The notes: generated by a model from the sequence alone, not told the origin. A DNA stretch of 64,000 bases from Pseudomonas soli (GCF_900110655.1 NZ_FOEQ01000001.1:595152-659151), one strand, 5' to 3'; shown: positions 40,896 to 53,178, numbered from the stretch's first letter. Program-made: numbers and translations.

Positions 40896-43800
40896 TTATT
40901 TATCAAAGGGTTTCACAAAGGTGATTTTAGGCTCTTTGACCGGTCCTTCGACGCGATAGTGCACGCTGGCGAAGCGCGCCACCCGATCACCGATCAGGCG
41001 ATCAACGAGGAACAGCGCGCCACCCACCGCCGGTGCGCCGACAATCAATGCGGCGAGCGGAAGATTGTTGGTCACAGGCAATGTCACCAGCAGGTTGGCA
41101 TCGACCCGGTCCCGGACAAAATCCATGGTGCCATCAAGCTCGAAGTTGCTCGAGGGCCCGGTGACGGTGATCGGCTTGCGCGTCACGTAGACCCCCTCGC
41201 TGGCTACCAGCAAGCCTTTGACCCGATCATAGGCCAGCCCTTTGCTGAAAAGGTCGGAGAAGTCCAGACGCAGGCGTCGGCCAATCGAATTGAAGTTGAG
41301 CAGACCGAACACCCGCAAAGCCTGGGCGCTGCCCTCGACCTCCACGAACTGGCCGCTGCGCAGGGCAGCGTCGAGGCTGCCGGAGTACCGATTGAGGCTT
41401 ACCCAGGCCGGCGAGCCTGGCCAGCGGCCATCCACATCCATGCGGAAATCGCGGCTGGTGACCGTAGGGGCGAAACCCCAGGCCTTGAGGACATCGCCGA
41501 GATCCTTGCCGTCGATGCGCCCCTTGTACCAGCTCGAACTACTGCCCGGCTCGCCTTCCCAGCCACCAGTGCCGTCGATATGCAGCCCCTTGAGGTCCAG
41601 GTCGATGTCGCTCATCAGCATGCCCCGGGCTCCCTGGCGCAGCTTCAGCGTAGCGCTGCCAAACAGGTCGTCGCCGCGGTACAGTTTGTCGATGGTCAGA
41701 TCCAGCGCGGGCACCTTGCGCGGATCGACATCAGCCAGGGGGTCAGGCGCATTCTCAGCCTGGGCTTCGTTAGGGTCGGCCGGCGGCAGGCGCAGGCTCT
41801 GCAGGCGGATGGACATTGGCGCGGTCTTGGCATCGGGAATACGCGCGTTGCCGATGACCTCCCTGCTGTCCACGCGCAGGTCCCAGGCTGGGCCGCCACG
41901 CAGCAGGCGAATCACTGCCTGGTTGAGGTCCATGCCGAATGCCTTGAGCTGGCCGATGCTCAGGTCAACGCTCTGCAAGTTCTGCCGGGCACTGCCGCCC
42001 GGATCCTTGCCGGCGAGGCGCTCCATCTGTTGCTGCCAAGGGGCCAGGTCCAGTGTCTCCAGCCGGCCACGCACCCTCAGGCCCTGGCCAGACGGCAAAC
42101 TGGCCTCGCCTGTGCCCAACAACAGCTCGCCACGGCCCTGGGCCAGCCTGTCCGCAGGAGCGGCATAAGCGAAACGGGCCAGATCTGCGTAGCTGCCATC
42201 AATACGCCGTTCGGGGCCCTGCAGGGTCAGGCCGAAGCGGCTGTCGCGCGTCTCCCCGGCAGCTTTGCCAAACGGCGCCGGCAGGTCGATAGCGAGGCCC
42301 TTGAGTGATGAATTCACGATCAAGCGGTTATCGCGGCTGCCCAGTGTTACTTGCAACTGATACGGCAGCTCGCCCGAGGCTGGCAGTGGCTGCGTGTACT
42401 GCAACCAGTCGGTCAGGGCCTTGAGGGCAACCTGGCCACTGGCATTGATCCGGGTCTGGATCTGGCCCTGCCCTTCGGCGGTGATCTGGGCACTGACCGG
42501 TTTGCCGAAGGCGTGCAGGCTGATGTCCTTGCCGCTCAGGCCCTTGTCGATATCGAAGCTGAAGTTGCCCTTCAGCTGGCTCAGCTCCAGGGACGGAGGC
42601 GCCACTTTCAAGATGGCGTCGGCAGTCGCGAAATCCACCAGCACCTTGGGCCGCTGCCCGTGAGCCAGAGGAACATCGAGCTTGACCTTGCCTTTGAGCG
42701 GCCCCTCGCCCTCCCAGCCGGCGAATATTTCCTCGGTGCCGATAGGCGCTTGCTTGAGGATCTTCAGCCCGTCGCCGAGGCTGCCCGCAAAATCACCCTC
42801 CAAAAGCAGGTGGCTGGGCTGTCCACCTTCCACATGAGGGATGTCGACACTGACATCGCTGACCTGGGTGTCCAGCAGCAACCCTTTGTGAGCCTGGATG
42901 CGCACGCCGGTATCTTCGATATAGACATTGCCATCGACCTGTTGCACCTGCGGCCAGCCCGGCTGGAAATCCAGCGCCGCGTCATGCACCTTGAAGAACA
43001 GGCTGATATCGCGAGCGTGAGGGGGTGCATCATGATGCAGTGACCCCTGGTACTGGAAGTAGCCCTCGTCGACGCTGCCCTTGACGATGGCACTGCGCAG
43101 CCATTCGTCCAGAGCGGGGCTTAGCACCTCGGGCAGATACTTGGCGGTGTAGCGCCCGTCGCCCTCGGTGAGGCCTACCCGCAGGTCCATGTAGTCTTCA
43201 TGGCCCGGCTGCAGGTGGATACGAATCAGAAAGTCCGCGGCAATCTTGCCCTCGTCGCCCAGCACCTTGATATAGGGGGCGACCAGGGTGAAGGCCTCCT
43301 TGTCCAGGGTCCAAGTGAGGCGGGCATTGGCTTTAGGGTAATGCCAGGGTTTGCCGAAAATCGGGTACAGGTGCAGCATGAATGCCTGGGTATCCAGGCG
43401 TAGCTCGCCTTGCCCGAGGTCACCGCTGATCGCCCCGGTGACATTACCGGCAGCAGGCGCGCCGTGATAGGCATCGAAGCCGACCTTTTCCAGATTGGCG
43501 GCGAACTGCAGCCGTTGGTCACCTTCGGCCTTGGGGCGGATGTCCAGGCGCACATTGCGCAGGGCACCCGTCACCTTGAGCGCGTCGACCACCGTCATCA
43601 GTTTGTCCGGCAATGGCGCCAGGGCGTCGATCAGCGGCGTCAGCGGTGTCAGGTCGAGCCGGTCAGCCTGCACTTGCCAGCTTTCCTCGGCTGGGCCCTG
43701 CCCCGGACGCTGAGCCAGTTGCAGGTGCGACTCCCAACGCGCCTTGCCAAGCGTCATGGCCAGAGAGTCGACAGCGACGTCAAAGCCCTGGTCCTGTCGC

Positions 43801-44702
43801 TGGAACCAGGCCGACAGCGCCAGGTTGTCCACGGTGATGGCCTTGCGCCCGGTATAGGCCCCCTTGAGCTGCGGAGCATTGAGACGAACCATCGCCCGTT
43901 GCAGTTGCCCTTGACTCCAGTCGATCCAGAACTCACCACCGGCACGCAAGGCACTGGCCTGCCATTGGCCTAGCAATCGCGGCGGCAACCAACGCGCCCA
44001 GTCGCTCTGCGGCAGGCTGAGATAGGCTTGTACACGTCCGTCGCGCCAGGTCTTGGCTGTGGCGCGGCTGTTCAGGCTCATCGCCAGGGGCTGGCCGTCG
44101 GGCAACGTGGCGCGCAGATCAACGCTTTGGCGTGAGGCCCCCGCCTGCACGCCGAGGCTGACGTAGGTAAGGGTCAGGGGATCGCGCTGCCATGGATGCA
44201 GGGTGACCTGGCTGTCGAAGACATCGACTCGTCCAAGTTGGCGCAGACGCGTGAGTGCCTGCGCCGGGTCAAGCGGAGCATCTTGCTGCTGCGGCAGGCC
44301 TTCAAGGGCCCAGACACCCTCCTGGTTTTCACGCAGGATCAATTGCAGGCCGCTGAGCTGGATCCGCGCCAGACGCACTTCACGCGCCTTGAGACTGGCC
44401 CACAGGTCAGGCACCAGCTTGACGTCGTCCAGACGCAACCCTGTGGCCCCCTCGCCCAGTTGCAGGTCGCGCACCCGCAGCATCGGTGCCAGGCCGCTCC
44501 AGCGCCCCTCGAGCGCCCCGACGTGCACGGGCATGCCCAAGGCCTGTTCGGCCTTGAGTTCGGCGTCTGCACGGTATTCGGCGACCAGAGGCACCAGTTG
44601 CCGACCGAGGCTGACATACAGCGCCACCAGCACCGCCAGCAGGGCGCAGATAACCAGCCCCCAGCGGGTCAAGGCGCTCAGAACGCGGGTCAGACGTTCC
44701 AT
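40896..44702 (-). CDS. yhdP: AsmA-like envelope protein YhdP
   Basis: A 1268-residue protein with one N-terminal membrane helix (about residues 12-34) and a very long beta-rich periplasmic region, ending in a DUF3971/AsmA_2 domain. YhdP, with TamB and YdbH, is thought to form a bridge carrying phospholipids from inner to outer membrane. Length fits the family. It is preceded by rng and followed by the nitrilase and tldD, a widely conserved order. Confidence 0.92.
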   Translation of the reverse strand: MERLTRVLSALTRWGLVICALLAVLVALYVSLGRQLVPLVAEYRADAELKAEQALGMPVHVGALEGRWSGLAPMLRVRDLQLGEGATGLRLDDVKLVPDLWASLKAREVRLARIQLSGLQLILRENQEGVWALEGLPQQQDAPLDPAQALTRLRQLGRVDVFDSQVTLHPWQRDPLTLTYVSLGVQAGASRQSVDLRATLPDGQPLAMSLNSRATAKTWRDGRVQAYLSLPQSDWARWLPPRLLGQWQASALRAGGEFWIDWSQGQLQRAMVRLNAPQLKGAYTGRKAITVDNLALSAWFQRQDQGFDVAVDSLAMTLGKARWESHLQLAQRPGQGPAEESWQVQADRLDLTPLTPLIDALAPLPDKLMTVVDALKVTGALRNVRLDIRPKAEGDQRLQFAANLEKVGFDAYHGAPAAGNVTGAISGDLGQGELRLDTQAFMLHLYPIFGKPWHYPKANARLTWTLDKEAFTLVAPYIKVLGDEGKIAADFLIRIHLQPGHEDYMDLRVGLTEGDGRYTAKYLPEVLSPALDEWLRSAIVKGSVDEGYFQYQGSLHHDAPPHARDISLFFKVHDAALDFQPGWPQVQQVDGNVYIEDTGVRIQAHKGLLLDTQVSDVSVDIPHVEGGQPSHLLLEGDFAGSLGDGLKILKQAPIGTEEIFAGWEGEGPLKGKVKLDVPLAHGQRPKVLVDFATADAILKVAPPSLELSQLKGNFSFDIDKGLSGKDISLHAFGKPVSAQITAEGQGQIQTRINASGQVALKALTDWLQYTQPLPASGELPYQLQVTLGSRDNRLIVNSSLKGLAIDLPAPFGKAAGETRDSRFGLTLQGPERRIDGSYADLARFAYAAPADRLAQGRGELLLGTGEASLPSGQGLRVRGRLETLDLAPWQQQMERLAGKDPGGSARQNLQSVDLSIGQLKAFGMDLNQAVIRLLRGGPAWDLRVDSREVIGNARIPDAKTAPMSIRLQSLRLPPADPNEAQAENAPDPLADVDPRKVPALDLTIDKLYRGDDLFGSATLKLRQGARGMLMSDIDLDLKGLHIDGTGGWEGEPGSSSSWYKGRIDGKDLGDVLKAWGFAPTVTSRDFRMDVDGRWPGSPAWVSLNRYSGSLDAALRSGQFVEVEGSAQALRVFGLLNFNSIGRRLRLDFSDLFSKGLAYDRVKGLLVASEGVYVTRKPITVTGPSSNFELDGTMDFVRDRVDANLLVTLPVTNNLPLAALIVGAPAVGGALFLVDRLIGDRVARFASVHYRVEGPVKEPKITFVKPFDK

Positions 44703-44790
44703 GGCCGAGGCCCTCCAAGTCGTCCCTTAACTATGGCCGGTGTATAGCGCTTTGCCAGCCCATCCATGGGGCGACCGCTGTTAGAAAGGG

Positions 44791-46248
44791 TCAGAGCAGC
44801 ACCACATCGTATTGTTCCTGGGAATACATGGACTCCACCTGGAAGCGGATGGTTCGCCCGATGAAAGCTTCAAGTTCGGCGACATTGCCCGACTCTTCGT
44901 CGAGCAGGCGGTCCACGACCTTCTGGTTGGCCAGCACACGATAGCCCTCGGCCTGGTAGGCACGGGCTTCCCGAAGAATCTCGCGGAAAATTTCGTAACA
45001 GATCGTCTCCGGTGTCTTCAGCTTGCCGCGCCCCTGACACGCCGCGCATGGTTCGCACAGCACCTGCTCAAGACTTTCCCGGGTGCGCTTGCGCGTCATC
45101 TGCACCAGGCCCAGTTCGGTGATGCCGATGATGTTGGTCTTGGCGTGATCACGCTCGAGCTGCTTCTCCAAGGTACGCAGGACCTGGCGCTGGTGCTCCT
45201 CGTCCTCCATGTCGATGAAGTCGATGATGATGATCCCACCGATGTTGCGCAGGCGCAGTTGCCGGGCAATCGCGGTGGCCGCCTCGAGGTTGGTCTTGAA
45301 GATGGTCTCTTCGAGGTTGCGATGACCGACGAACGCACCAGTGTTGACGTCGATGGTGGTCATCGCCTCGGCCGGGTCTACCACCAGATAGCCACCGGAC
45401 TTGAGGGGTACCTTGCGCTCCAGCGCACGCTGAATCTCGTCTTCCACGCCGTACAGGTCGAAAATCGGCCGCTCGCCAGGGTAATGCTCCAGGCGATCGG
45501 CGATTTCCGGCATCAACTCGGCCACGAACTGGGTGGTCTTCTGGAAGGTCTCCCGCGAGTCGATGCGGATCTTCTCGATCTTCGGGTTGACCAGATCACG
45601 CAGGGTCCGCAGCGCCAGACCGAGGTCCTCATAGATGACCACGGGCGCTCCGCTGGTCTTGATCTGCGAGCCGATCTGCTCCCACAGGCGGCGCAGGTAG
45701 CGGATGTCCTGAAGGATATCCTCGGCACGTGCGCCCTCGGCCGCGGTACGCAGGATGAAGCCACCGGCGTCCTTCATCTCCTCCTGGGCCATGCTGTCGG
45801 TGACCACCTGCTTGAGGCGATCACGCTCGGCTTCATCTTCGATCTTGAGGGAGATACCGACATGGCTGCTGCGCGGCATGTAAACCAGGTAGCGGGACGG
45901 AATAGACAGCTGAGTGGTCAGGCGAGCGCCCTTGCTGCCTATGGGGTCCTTGGTGACCTGCACTACCAGCGCCTGGCCCTCATGGACCAGTGCGGTGATG
46001 GTCTCCACCGCAGACCCTTCGCGCTGGGAAATCTCCGAGGCATGGATGAACGCGGCCCGCTCCAGGCCGATATCGACAAAGGCTGCCTGCATGCCCGGCA
46101 ACACCCGCACCACCTTGCCTTTGTAGATATTACCGACGATGCCACGGCGCTGGGTGCGCTCTACGTGCACCTCCTGCAGGACTCCGTTCTCCACCACTGC
46201 CACGCGTGATTCCATCGGGGTGATGTTGATCAGGATCTCTTCACTCAT
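44791..46248 (-). CDS. rng: Ribonuclease G
   Basis: A 485-residue RNase E/G-family endonuclease processing 16S rRNA 5' ends and some mRNAs. An S1 domain spans about residues 38-120. The catalytic metal ligands are Asp300 (MTTIDVNTG) and Asp343 (IIDFIDMED), and the zinc-link cysteines are at CEPCAAC (398-404). The protein ends soon after, without the long RNase E tail, which separates it from Rne. maf lies 54 bp upstream. Confidence 0.95.
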   Translation of the reverse strand: MSEEILINITPMESRVAVVENGVLQEVHVERTQRRGIVGNIYKGKVVRVLPGMQAAFVDIGLERAAFIHASEISQREGSAVETITALVHEGQALVVQVTKDPIGSKGARLTTQLSIPSRYLVYMPRSSHVGISLKIEDEAERDRLKQVVTDSMAQEEMKDAGGFILRTAAEGARAEDILQDIRYLRRLWEQIGSQIKTSGAPVVIYEDLGLALRTLRDLVNPKIEKIRIDSRETFQKTTQFVAELMPEIADRLEHYPGERPIFDLYGVEDEIQRALERKVPLKSGGYLVVDPAEAMTTIDVNTGAFVGHRNLEETIFKTNLEAATAIARQLRLRNIGGIIIIDFIDMEDEEHQRQVLRTLEKQLERDHAKTNIIGITELGLVQMTRKRTRESLEQVLCEPCAACQGRGKLKTPETICYEIFREILREARAYQAEGYRVLANQKVVDRLLDEESGNVAELEAFIGRTIRFQVESMYSQEQYDVVLL

Positions 46249-46302
46249 GGCGCGCTCTCGTCAGTGGTCTGGGGTAATGATGGATTGCTGCGGCGTGGCT
46301 GG

Positions 46303-46902
46303 CTAGCGCTGTGCGGAACCCTCTTGCAGTTGCCAACATGGCACGCCGAATTGCTCGAGCAGTTCGGCGGTTTCACTCAGGGGCAGCCCGACCACGGCCG
46401 AGTAGCTGCCCTCGATGCCGCTGACGAACACCGCGCCCAAGCCCTGGATCGCATAGCCACCGGCCTTGTCGAGCGGTTCGCCGCTGTTCCAGTAGCGCAG
46501 CGCCTCTTCGAAAGAGATGGTGCGAAAGCGCACGGTGGTGCTGACGCAGCGGCTGATACTGCGCTGGCCATCGGTCAGCGCAACGGCGGTAAGCACCTGG
46601 TGTTCGCGCTTGGAAAGGTCGCCAAGCATGGCCAACGCCTGCTCACGTTCCTCCGGCTTGCCAAGGATCTGGCCATCGAGCACCACGGTGGTGTCGGCGC
46701 CCAGTACCACCCCTGCGCCATCGGTGTGGGCGAAGCCCGCAACCGCCTTTGCCTGGGCCAGGCGCTCGACGTAGGCCGCCGGCGCTTCGCCCGGCAACGG
46801 GGTTTCATCGATGGGCGCGCTGACCACTGTGAACGGCACACCAATCTGGGTCAGCAGTTCACGGCGGCGTGGCGAGCCGGAGGCCAGGTACAGCTGGGTC
46901 AT
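46303..46902 (-). CDS. maf: Maf-family nucleotide pyrophosphatase (YhdE type)
   Basis: A 199-residue Maf protein with the phosphate-binding [12 protein letters not shown] motif at residues 6-17. The subgroup beside mreD and rng is YhdE, which hydrolyses dTTP, UTP and modified pyrimidine nucleotides. It lies 29 bp after mreD and runs in the mreBCD-maf-rng direction. Confidence 0.92.
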   Translation of the reverse strand: MTQLYLASGSPRRRELLTQIGVPFTVVSAPIDETPLPGEAPAAYVERLAQAKAVAGFAHTDGAGVVLGADTTVVLDGQILGKPEEREQALAMLGDLSKREHQVLTAVALTDGQRSISRCVSTTVRFRTISFEEALRYWNSGEPLDKAGGYAIQGLGAVFVSGIEGSYSAVVGLPLSETAELLEQFGVPCWQLQEGSAQR

Positions 46903-46931
46903 GTGGACATCTCCCTGTCAGTGGCGGCGCG

Positions 46932-47420
46932 TCAGTGGATATGCAGACGATGGCGCAGGCCGCGCAGGGCAAAGCTGACCCACGGCCAGAGCAAGGCGCT
47001 GATCACCGCCGACCAGACCAGGGCCAGGGTCGGCAGGCGATTACCGGTCAGCGCGCTGAGCCACAGCTGGATCAGTTGGGCGATACCGAAGATCACCAGG
47101 ATCACCAGGCTCTGCTGCCACATGGGGAACATGCGCAGGCGCTGCTGCAATGACAGCACCAGGAACGTGATCAAGGTAAGGATCAGGGCGTTCTGGCCGA
47201 GCAGGGTGCCATACAGCACATCCTCGGCCAAACCCAGCAGGAACGCGGTGGTCATACCGACCTTGCCCGGTACCGCAAGGGTCCAAAAGGCCAGCAACAG
47301 GGCCAGCCACATCGGCCGGAACACTTCCATGAACTGCGGCATGGGCGAAACGCTGAGCAACAGGCCAATGGCGAAGGTCAGCCAGATGGCCCAGCCGTTT
47401 CTGCTACGGGTGCTGGCCAT
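46932..47420 (-). CDS. mreD: Rod-shape protein MreD
   Basis: A 162-residue inner-membrane protein with about five to six hydrophobic helices, part of the elongasome with MreB, MreC, RodA and PBP2. Its ATG overlaps the mreC stop codon by one base. The length is typical. Confidence 0.92.
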   Translation of the reverse strand: MASTRSRNGWAIWLTFAIGLLLSVSPMPQFMEVFRPMWLALLLAFWTLAVPGKVGMTTAFLLGLAEDVLYGTLLGQNALILTLITFLVLSLQQRLRMFPMWQQSLVILVIFGIAQLIQLWLSALTGNRLPTLALVWSAVISALLWPWVSFALRGLRHRLHIH

Positions 47421-48457
47421 TATTGTCTCCGGGGTTGGGCGGGCGCGGCGGCCGGTTGGGCCGGCGCCGTGCCTGCAGCCGGCGCTGGGGTCGCGGAGGG
47501 CGAACCAGGTGGTTGCTGGGGGGCGCCAGCCGGTACCGCGGGAGCTGGCGCGGCCGGCACCTGGTTGTGGCTGGCCCCCTGGCGATCAGCTTCTTCCTGA
47601 GCGATCGCGGCCTCGGTGGCGCGCTCCTCGGGCGTGCGCCGGTCGCTGAACACCAGCAGCATATAGCGACTGCGGTTGAGCGCGGCGGTGGGGATGGCAC
47701 GGACAATGGCGAAAGGCTGTCCGGAGTCATGAATCACTTCATTGACCGTCGCCACCGGATAGCCGGCCGGAAAGCGCTGGCCCATGCCGGAGCTGACCAG
47801 CAGGTCACCTTCCTTGATGTCGGCGGTGTCGGCCACGTGGCGCAGCTCCAGGCGCTCCGGGTTACCCGTGCCACTGGCGATGGCGCGCAGGCCGTTGCGG
47901 TTGACCTGCACCGGGATGCTGTGGGTGGTGTCGGTGAGCAGCAGCACCCGCGAGGTGTAAGGCATCAGCTCGACCACCTGGCCCATCAGGCCACGGGCAT
48001 CGAGCACAGGCTGGCCGAGGAACACGCCATCGCGCTCGCCCTTGTTGATCAGGATACGGTGGGTGAACGGATTGGGATCGACACCTATCAGCTCGGCAAC
48101 TTCGACCTTCTCGTTGACCAGCGCCGAAGAGTTGAGCAGCTCACGCAGGCGCACGTTCTGCTCGGTCAAGGCGGCCAGCTTCTGCAGGCGCCCCTGCAGC
48201 AGCAGGGCCTCGGTCTTGAGTTTCTCGTTCTCGGCGATCAGTTCGGTGCGACTGCCGAACTGGCCAGCCACGCCCTGCCACGTGCGCTGCGGCAGATCGG
48301 TGATCCAGTAGGATTCCATCAGCACCAGGCCCATCTGACTGCGCACTGGCTTGAGCAGGTCGAAGCGCGAGTCGACCACCATCAGCGCGACCGACAGCAC
48401 GACCAGCACGAGCAGGCGAACGCCCAGCGAGGGGCCCTTGGAGAAAAGCGGTTTAAT
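47420..48457 (-). CDS. mreC: Rod-shape protein MreC, probable ATT start
   Basis: A 345-residue bitopic protein. A transmembrane helix lies near residues 11-28, then a coiled coil (about 55-100) and the beta-barrel MreC domain with TDTTHSIPVQV; a Pro/Ala/Gln-rich tail follows. The frame has no ATG, GTG or TTG before a GTG at 48409, inside the membrane helix. Starting there would remove the cytoplasmic KPLFSKGPSLGVRLL segment that MreC proteins normally keep. An ATT at 48457-48455 lies 8 nt after GAGG and restores it. The next in-frame upstream stop is eight codons earlier. I therefore call ATT as start. Confidence 0.85.
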   Translation of the reverse strand: MKPLFSKGPSLGVRLLVLVVLSVALMVVDSRFDLLKPVRSQMGLVLMESYWITDLPQRTWQGVAGQFGSRTELIAENEKLKTEALLLQGRLQKLAALTEQNVRLRELLNSSALVNEKVEVAELIGVDPNPFTHRILINKGERDGVFLGQPVLDARGLMGQVVELMPYTSRVLLLTDTTHSIPVQVNRNGLRAIASGTGNPERLELRHVADTADIKEGDLLVSSGMGQRFPAGYPVATVNEVIHDSGQPFAIVRAIPTAALNRSRYMLLVFSDRRTPEERATEAAIAQEEADRQGASHNQVPAAPAPAVPAGAPQQPPGSPSATPAPAAGTAPAQPAAAPAQPRRQ

Positions 48458-48621
48458 GGGCCGTTCCTCGTGGACGACTCAGGAGGTCATTGGACATGGG
48501 GCAATGCACCGGCCTGCTGCGGATTGACGGAAAAGGCGCCCGGGCGGGCGCCAGCACAGCGCTTACAGGTAGCACTGTGCGTGCCACCTGTAAACCTGGA
48601 CATACACTACTGCTTCAGCGA

Positions 48622-49818
<1,197 letters not shown>

Positions 49819-49862
49819 TCATCTGCGGACCCATTCCGTTTTTCGTTTCCCTGGAGATCCCC

Positions 49863-50150
49863 ATGGCGCTTCAACGCTCCGACGTGGAAAAGATCGCCCA
49901 TCTGGCCCGCTTGGGCCTGAATGAAGGCGAATTGCCACGCTTCACCGATGCCTTGAACAGTATTCTCGGGCTGGTCGACCAGATGCAAGCCGTCGACACC
50001 TCTGGCATCGAGCCCCTCGCCCACCCGCTGGAAGCCACCCAGCGCCTGCGCCCCGACCAGGTCACCGAAAGCAACCAGCGCGACCGCTACCAGGCCGTCG
50101 CCCCGTCGACCGAAAACGGTCTGTACCTGGTTCCGAAAGTCATCGATTAA
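49863..50150 (+). CDS. gatC: Glu/Asp-tRNA amidotransferase subunit C
   Basis: A 95-residue GatC, the small stabilising subunit of the GatCAB complex that converts misacylated Glu-tRNA(Gln) and Asp-tRNA(Asn) to the amides. [10 protein letters not shown] near the N-terminus is the family signature. It is the first gene of gatCAB, divergent from mreB. Confidence 0.95.
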   Translation: MALQRSDVEKIAHLARLGLNEGELPRFTDALNSILGLVDQMQAVDTSGIEPLAHPLEATQRLRPDQVTESNQRDRYQAVAPSTENGLYLVPKVID

Positions 50151-50165
50151 GGGATAGCGCCTGCC

Positions 50166-51617
50166 ATGCATCAACTCACTCTGGCCGAAATCGCCCGCGG
50201 TCTCGCCGACAAGTCGTTCTCCTCGGAAGAACTGACCGGTGCCCTGCTGTCGCGCATCAAGCAGCTCGACCCGCAGCTCAACAGCTTCATCACCGTCACC
50301 CAAGCACAGGCCCTGGACCAGGCGCGCGCCGCCGACGCCCGCCGTGCCTCTGGTGAGACCGGCGCGCTGCTCGGTGCGCCGATCGCCCACAAGGACCTGT
50401 TCTGCACCAACGGCGTGCGCACCAGCTGCGGCTCGAAGATGCTCGACAGCTTCACCGCCCCGTACGACGCCACCGTGGTCGCCAAGCTGGCCGAAGCCGG
50501 CATGGTCACCCTGGGCAAGACCAACATGGACGAATTCGCCATGGGCTCGGCCAACGAGTCCAGCCACTACGGCGCGGTGAAGAACCCGTGGAACCTCGAG
50601 CACGTGCCCGGCGGTTCCTCCGGCGGCTCGGCCGCCGCCGTGGCCGCGCGCCTGCTGCCGGCCACCACCGGTACCGACACTGGTGGTTCGATCCGCCAGC
50701 CGGCAGCCTTCACCAACCTGACCGGCCTCAAGCCGACCTATGGCCGCGTATCGCGCTGGGGCATGATCGCCTACGCCTCGAGCCTCGACCAGGGCGGCCC
50801 GCTGGCCCGTACCGCCGAAGACTGCGCCCTGCTGCTGCAGGGCATGGCCGGCTTCGACGCCAAGGACTCTACCTCGGTCGACGAGCCGGTACCGGACTTC
50901 AGCGCCAACCTGAACGCCTCGCTGCAAGGCCTGCGCATCGGCCTGCCGAAGGAATACTTCGGCGCCGGCCTCGACCCGCGCATCGCCGACCTGGTTCAGG
51001 CCAGCGTCAAGGAGCTGGAAAAGCTCGGCGCGGTGGTCAAGGAAATCAGCCTGCCGAACATGCAGCATGCCATCCCGGCGTACTACGTGATCGCCCCGGC
51101 GGAAGCCTCCTCCAACCTGTCGCGCTTCGACGGCGTGCGCTTCGGTCATCGCTGTGAAGATCCGAAAGATCTGACCGACCTGTACAAACGCTCCCGTGGC
51201 GAAGGCTTCGGCGCGGAAGTGCAACGCCGCATCATGGTCGGCACCTACGCCCTGTCGGCCGGCTACTACGACGCCTACTACGTCAAGGCGCAACAGATCC
51301 GCCGCCTGATCAAGAACGACTTCATGGCCGCGTTCGCCGACGTCGACGTGATCCTCGGCCCGACCACGCCGAACCCGGCCTGGAAACTTGGCGCCAAGAG
51401 CAGCGATCCGGTCGCCGCCTACCTCGAAGACGTCTACACCATCACCGCCAACCTGGCCGGCCTGCCGGGCCTGTCGATGCCAGCCGGCTTCGTCGACGGC
51501 CTGCCGGTGGGCGTGCAACTGCTGGCCCCGTACTTCCAGGAAGGCCGCCTGCTCAACATCGCGCACCGTTACCAGCAAGTCACCGACTGGCACACCCGCG
51601 CCCCCAACGGCTTCTGA
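50166..51617 (+). CDS. gatA: Glu/Asp-tRNA amidotransferase subunit A
   Basis: A 483-residue amidase that releases ammonia from glutamine. The Ser-cisSer-Lys triad is present: Lys76 (GAPIAHKD), Ser151 ([11 protein letters not shown]) and Ser175 ([11 protein letters not shown]). It lies 15 bp after gatC and 11 bp before gatB. Confidence 0.97.
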   Translation: MHQLTLAEIARGLADKSFSSEELTGALLSRIKQLDPQLNSFITVTQAQALDQARAADARRASGETGALLGAPIAHKDLFCTNGVRTSCGSKMLDSFTAPYDATVVAKLAEAGMVTLGKTNMDEFAMGSANESSHYGAVKNPWNLEHVPGGSSGGSAAAVAARLLPATTGTDTGGSIRQPAAFTNLTGLKPTYGRVSRWGMIAYASSLDQGGPLARTAEDCALLLQGMAGFDAKDSTSVDEPVPDFSANLNASLQGLRIGLPKEYFGAGLDPRIADLVQASVKELEKLGAVVKEISLPNMQHAIPAYYVIAPAEASSNLSRFDGVRFGHRCEDPKDLTDLYKRSRGEGFGAEVQRRIMVGTYALSAGYYDAYYVKAQQIRRLIKNDFMAAFADVDVILGPTTPNPAWKLGAKSSDPVAAYLEDVYTITANLAGLPGLSMPAGFVDGLPVGVQLLAPYFQEGRLLNIAHRYQQVTDWHTRAPNGF

Positions 51618-51628
51618 GGAGTTCACAC

Positions 51629-53074
51629 ATGCAATGGGAAGTTGTGATCGGGCTGGAGATTCATACCCAGCTCGCCACCCAGTCGAAGATCTTCTCCGGC
51701 AGCGCCACCACCTTCGGCTCCGAGCCGAACACCCAGGCCAGCCTGGTCGACCTGGGGATGCCTGGCGTGCTGCCGGTGCTCAACCAGGAGGCCGTGCGCA
51801 TGGCGTGCATGTTTGGCCTGGCGATCGATGCCGAGATCGGGCCGCGCAACGTGTTCGCGCGCAAGAACTACTTCTACCCCGACCTGCCCAAGGGCTACCA
51901 GATCAGCCAGATGGACCTGCCGATCGTCGGCAAGGGCCACCTGGACATCGCCCTGGAAGACGGCACCATCAAGCGCATCGGCGTGACCCGCGCGCACCTT
52001 GAAGAAGATGCCGGCAAGAGCCTGCACGAAGACTTCAACGGCGCCACCGGCATCGACCTGAACCGCGCCGGCACCCCGCTGCTGGAGATCGTCTCCGAAC
52101 CGGACATGCGCAGCGCCAAGGAAGCCGTGGCCTACGTCAAGGCCATCCACGCCCTGGTGCGCTACCTGGGCATCTGCGATGGCAACATGGCCGAAGGTTC
52201 GCTGCGCTGCGACTGCAACGTGTCGATCCGGCCGAAGGGCCAGACCGAGTTCGGCACCCGCTGCGAGATCAAGAACGTCAACTCGTTCCGCTTCATCGAA
52301 CGTGCGATCAACAGCGAGATCCAGCGCCAGATCGACCTGATCGAGGACGGCGGCAAGGTGGTGCAGGAAACCCGCCTGTACGACCCGAACAAGGACGAGA
52401 CCCGCTCCATGCGCAGCAAGGAGGAAGCCAACGACTACCGTTACTTCCCCGACCCGGACCTGCTGCCGGTGGTCATCGAGCCAGGCTTCCTCGACAGCGT
52501 GCGCGCCGCCCTGCCGGAGCTGCCACCACAGAAGGTCGAGCGCTTCCAGAGCCAGTACGGCCTGTCGGCCTATGACGCCAACGTGCTGGCCTCCAGCCGA
52601 GAGCAGGCCGACTACTTCGAACAGGTGGTGAAGATCGGCGGCGATGCCAAGCTGGCCGCCAACTGGGTGATGGTGGAACTGGGCAGCCTGCTGAACAAGC
52701 TCGGCGTCGAGATCGACCAGTCGCCGGTCAGTGCCGAATACCTCGGCGGCATGCTGCTGCGCATCCGTGACAACACCATCAGCGGCAAGATTGCCAAGAC
52801 CGTGTTCGAGGCCATGGCCGCCGGCGAAGGCGATGCCGACAGCATCATCGAAAGCCGCGGCCTCAAGCAGGTCACCGATACCGGCGCGATCGACAAGATG
52901 CTCGACGAGATGCTCGCCGCCAACGCCGAACAGGTCGAACAATACCGCGCCGCCGATGAAGCCAAGCGCGGCAAGATGTTCGGCTTTTTCGTCGGCCAGG
53001 CGATGAAAGCGTCGAAAGGCAAGGCCAACCCGGGGCAAGTGAACCAATTGCTCAAGGCCAAGCTCGAAGGGTGA
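51629..53074 (+). CDS. gatB: Asp/Glu-tRNA amidotransferase subunit B
   Basis: A 481-residue subunit that phosphorylates the misacylated tRNA and performs the transamidation. [15 protein letters not shown] and the cysteine-bearing [12 protein letters not shown] are family marks. The C-terminal YqeY-like domain binds tRNA. A REP element follows 6 bp after the stop. Confidence 0.97.
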   Translation: MQWEVVIGLEIHTQLATQSKIFSGSATTFGSEPNTQASLVDLGMPGVLPVLNQEAVRMACMFGLAIDAEIGPRNVFARKNYFYPDLPKGYQISQMDLPIVGKGHLDIALEDGTIKRIGVTRAHLEEDAGKSLHEDFNGATGIDLNRAGTPLLEIVSEPDMRSAKEAVAYVKAIHALVRYLGICDGNMAEGSLRCDCNVSIRPKGQTEFGTRCEIKNVNSFRFIERAINSEIQRQIDLIEDGGKVVQETRLYDPNKDETRSMRSKEEANDYRYFPDPDLLPVVIEPGFLDSVRAALPELPPQKVERFQSQYGLSAYDANVLASSREQADYFEQVVKIGGDAKLAANWVMVELGSLLNKLGVEIDQSPVSAEYLGGMLLRIRDNTISGKIAKTVFEAMAAGEGDADSIIESRGLKQVTDTGAIDKMLDEMLAANAEQVEQYRAADEAKRGKMFGFFVGQAMKASKGKANPGQVNQLLKAKLEG

Positions 53075-53079
53075 CCCCA

Positions 53080-53151
53080 ATCGCGGTGCAAGTCGCATCG
53101 GCGCACCGCCGCTCCCACGATCTGTCGTGGGAGCGGGCTTGCCCCGCGATC
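53080..53151. repeat. REP element after gatB
   Basis: Contains the perfect hairpin GCTCCCACGA (53111-53120)/TCGTGGGAGC (53125-53134), flanked by diverged REP halves. It sits between gatB and the RlpA-like gene, which run the same way. Confidence 0.85.
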
Positions 53152-53178
53152 GTCTGCGGCAACACCGGAGTGTCCGAC

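Noticed and set aside
46339..46356. Sigma-54-like TGGCACG...TTGC in maf
   Set aside because: The GG-to-GC spacing is 11 rather than 10, and it is inside coding sequence with no gene placed to use it.
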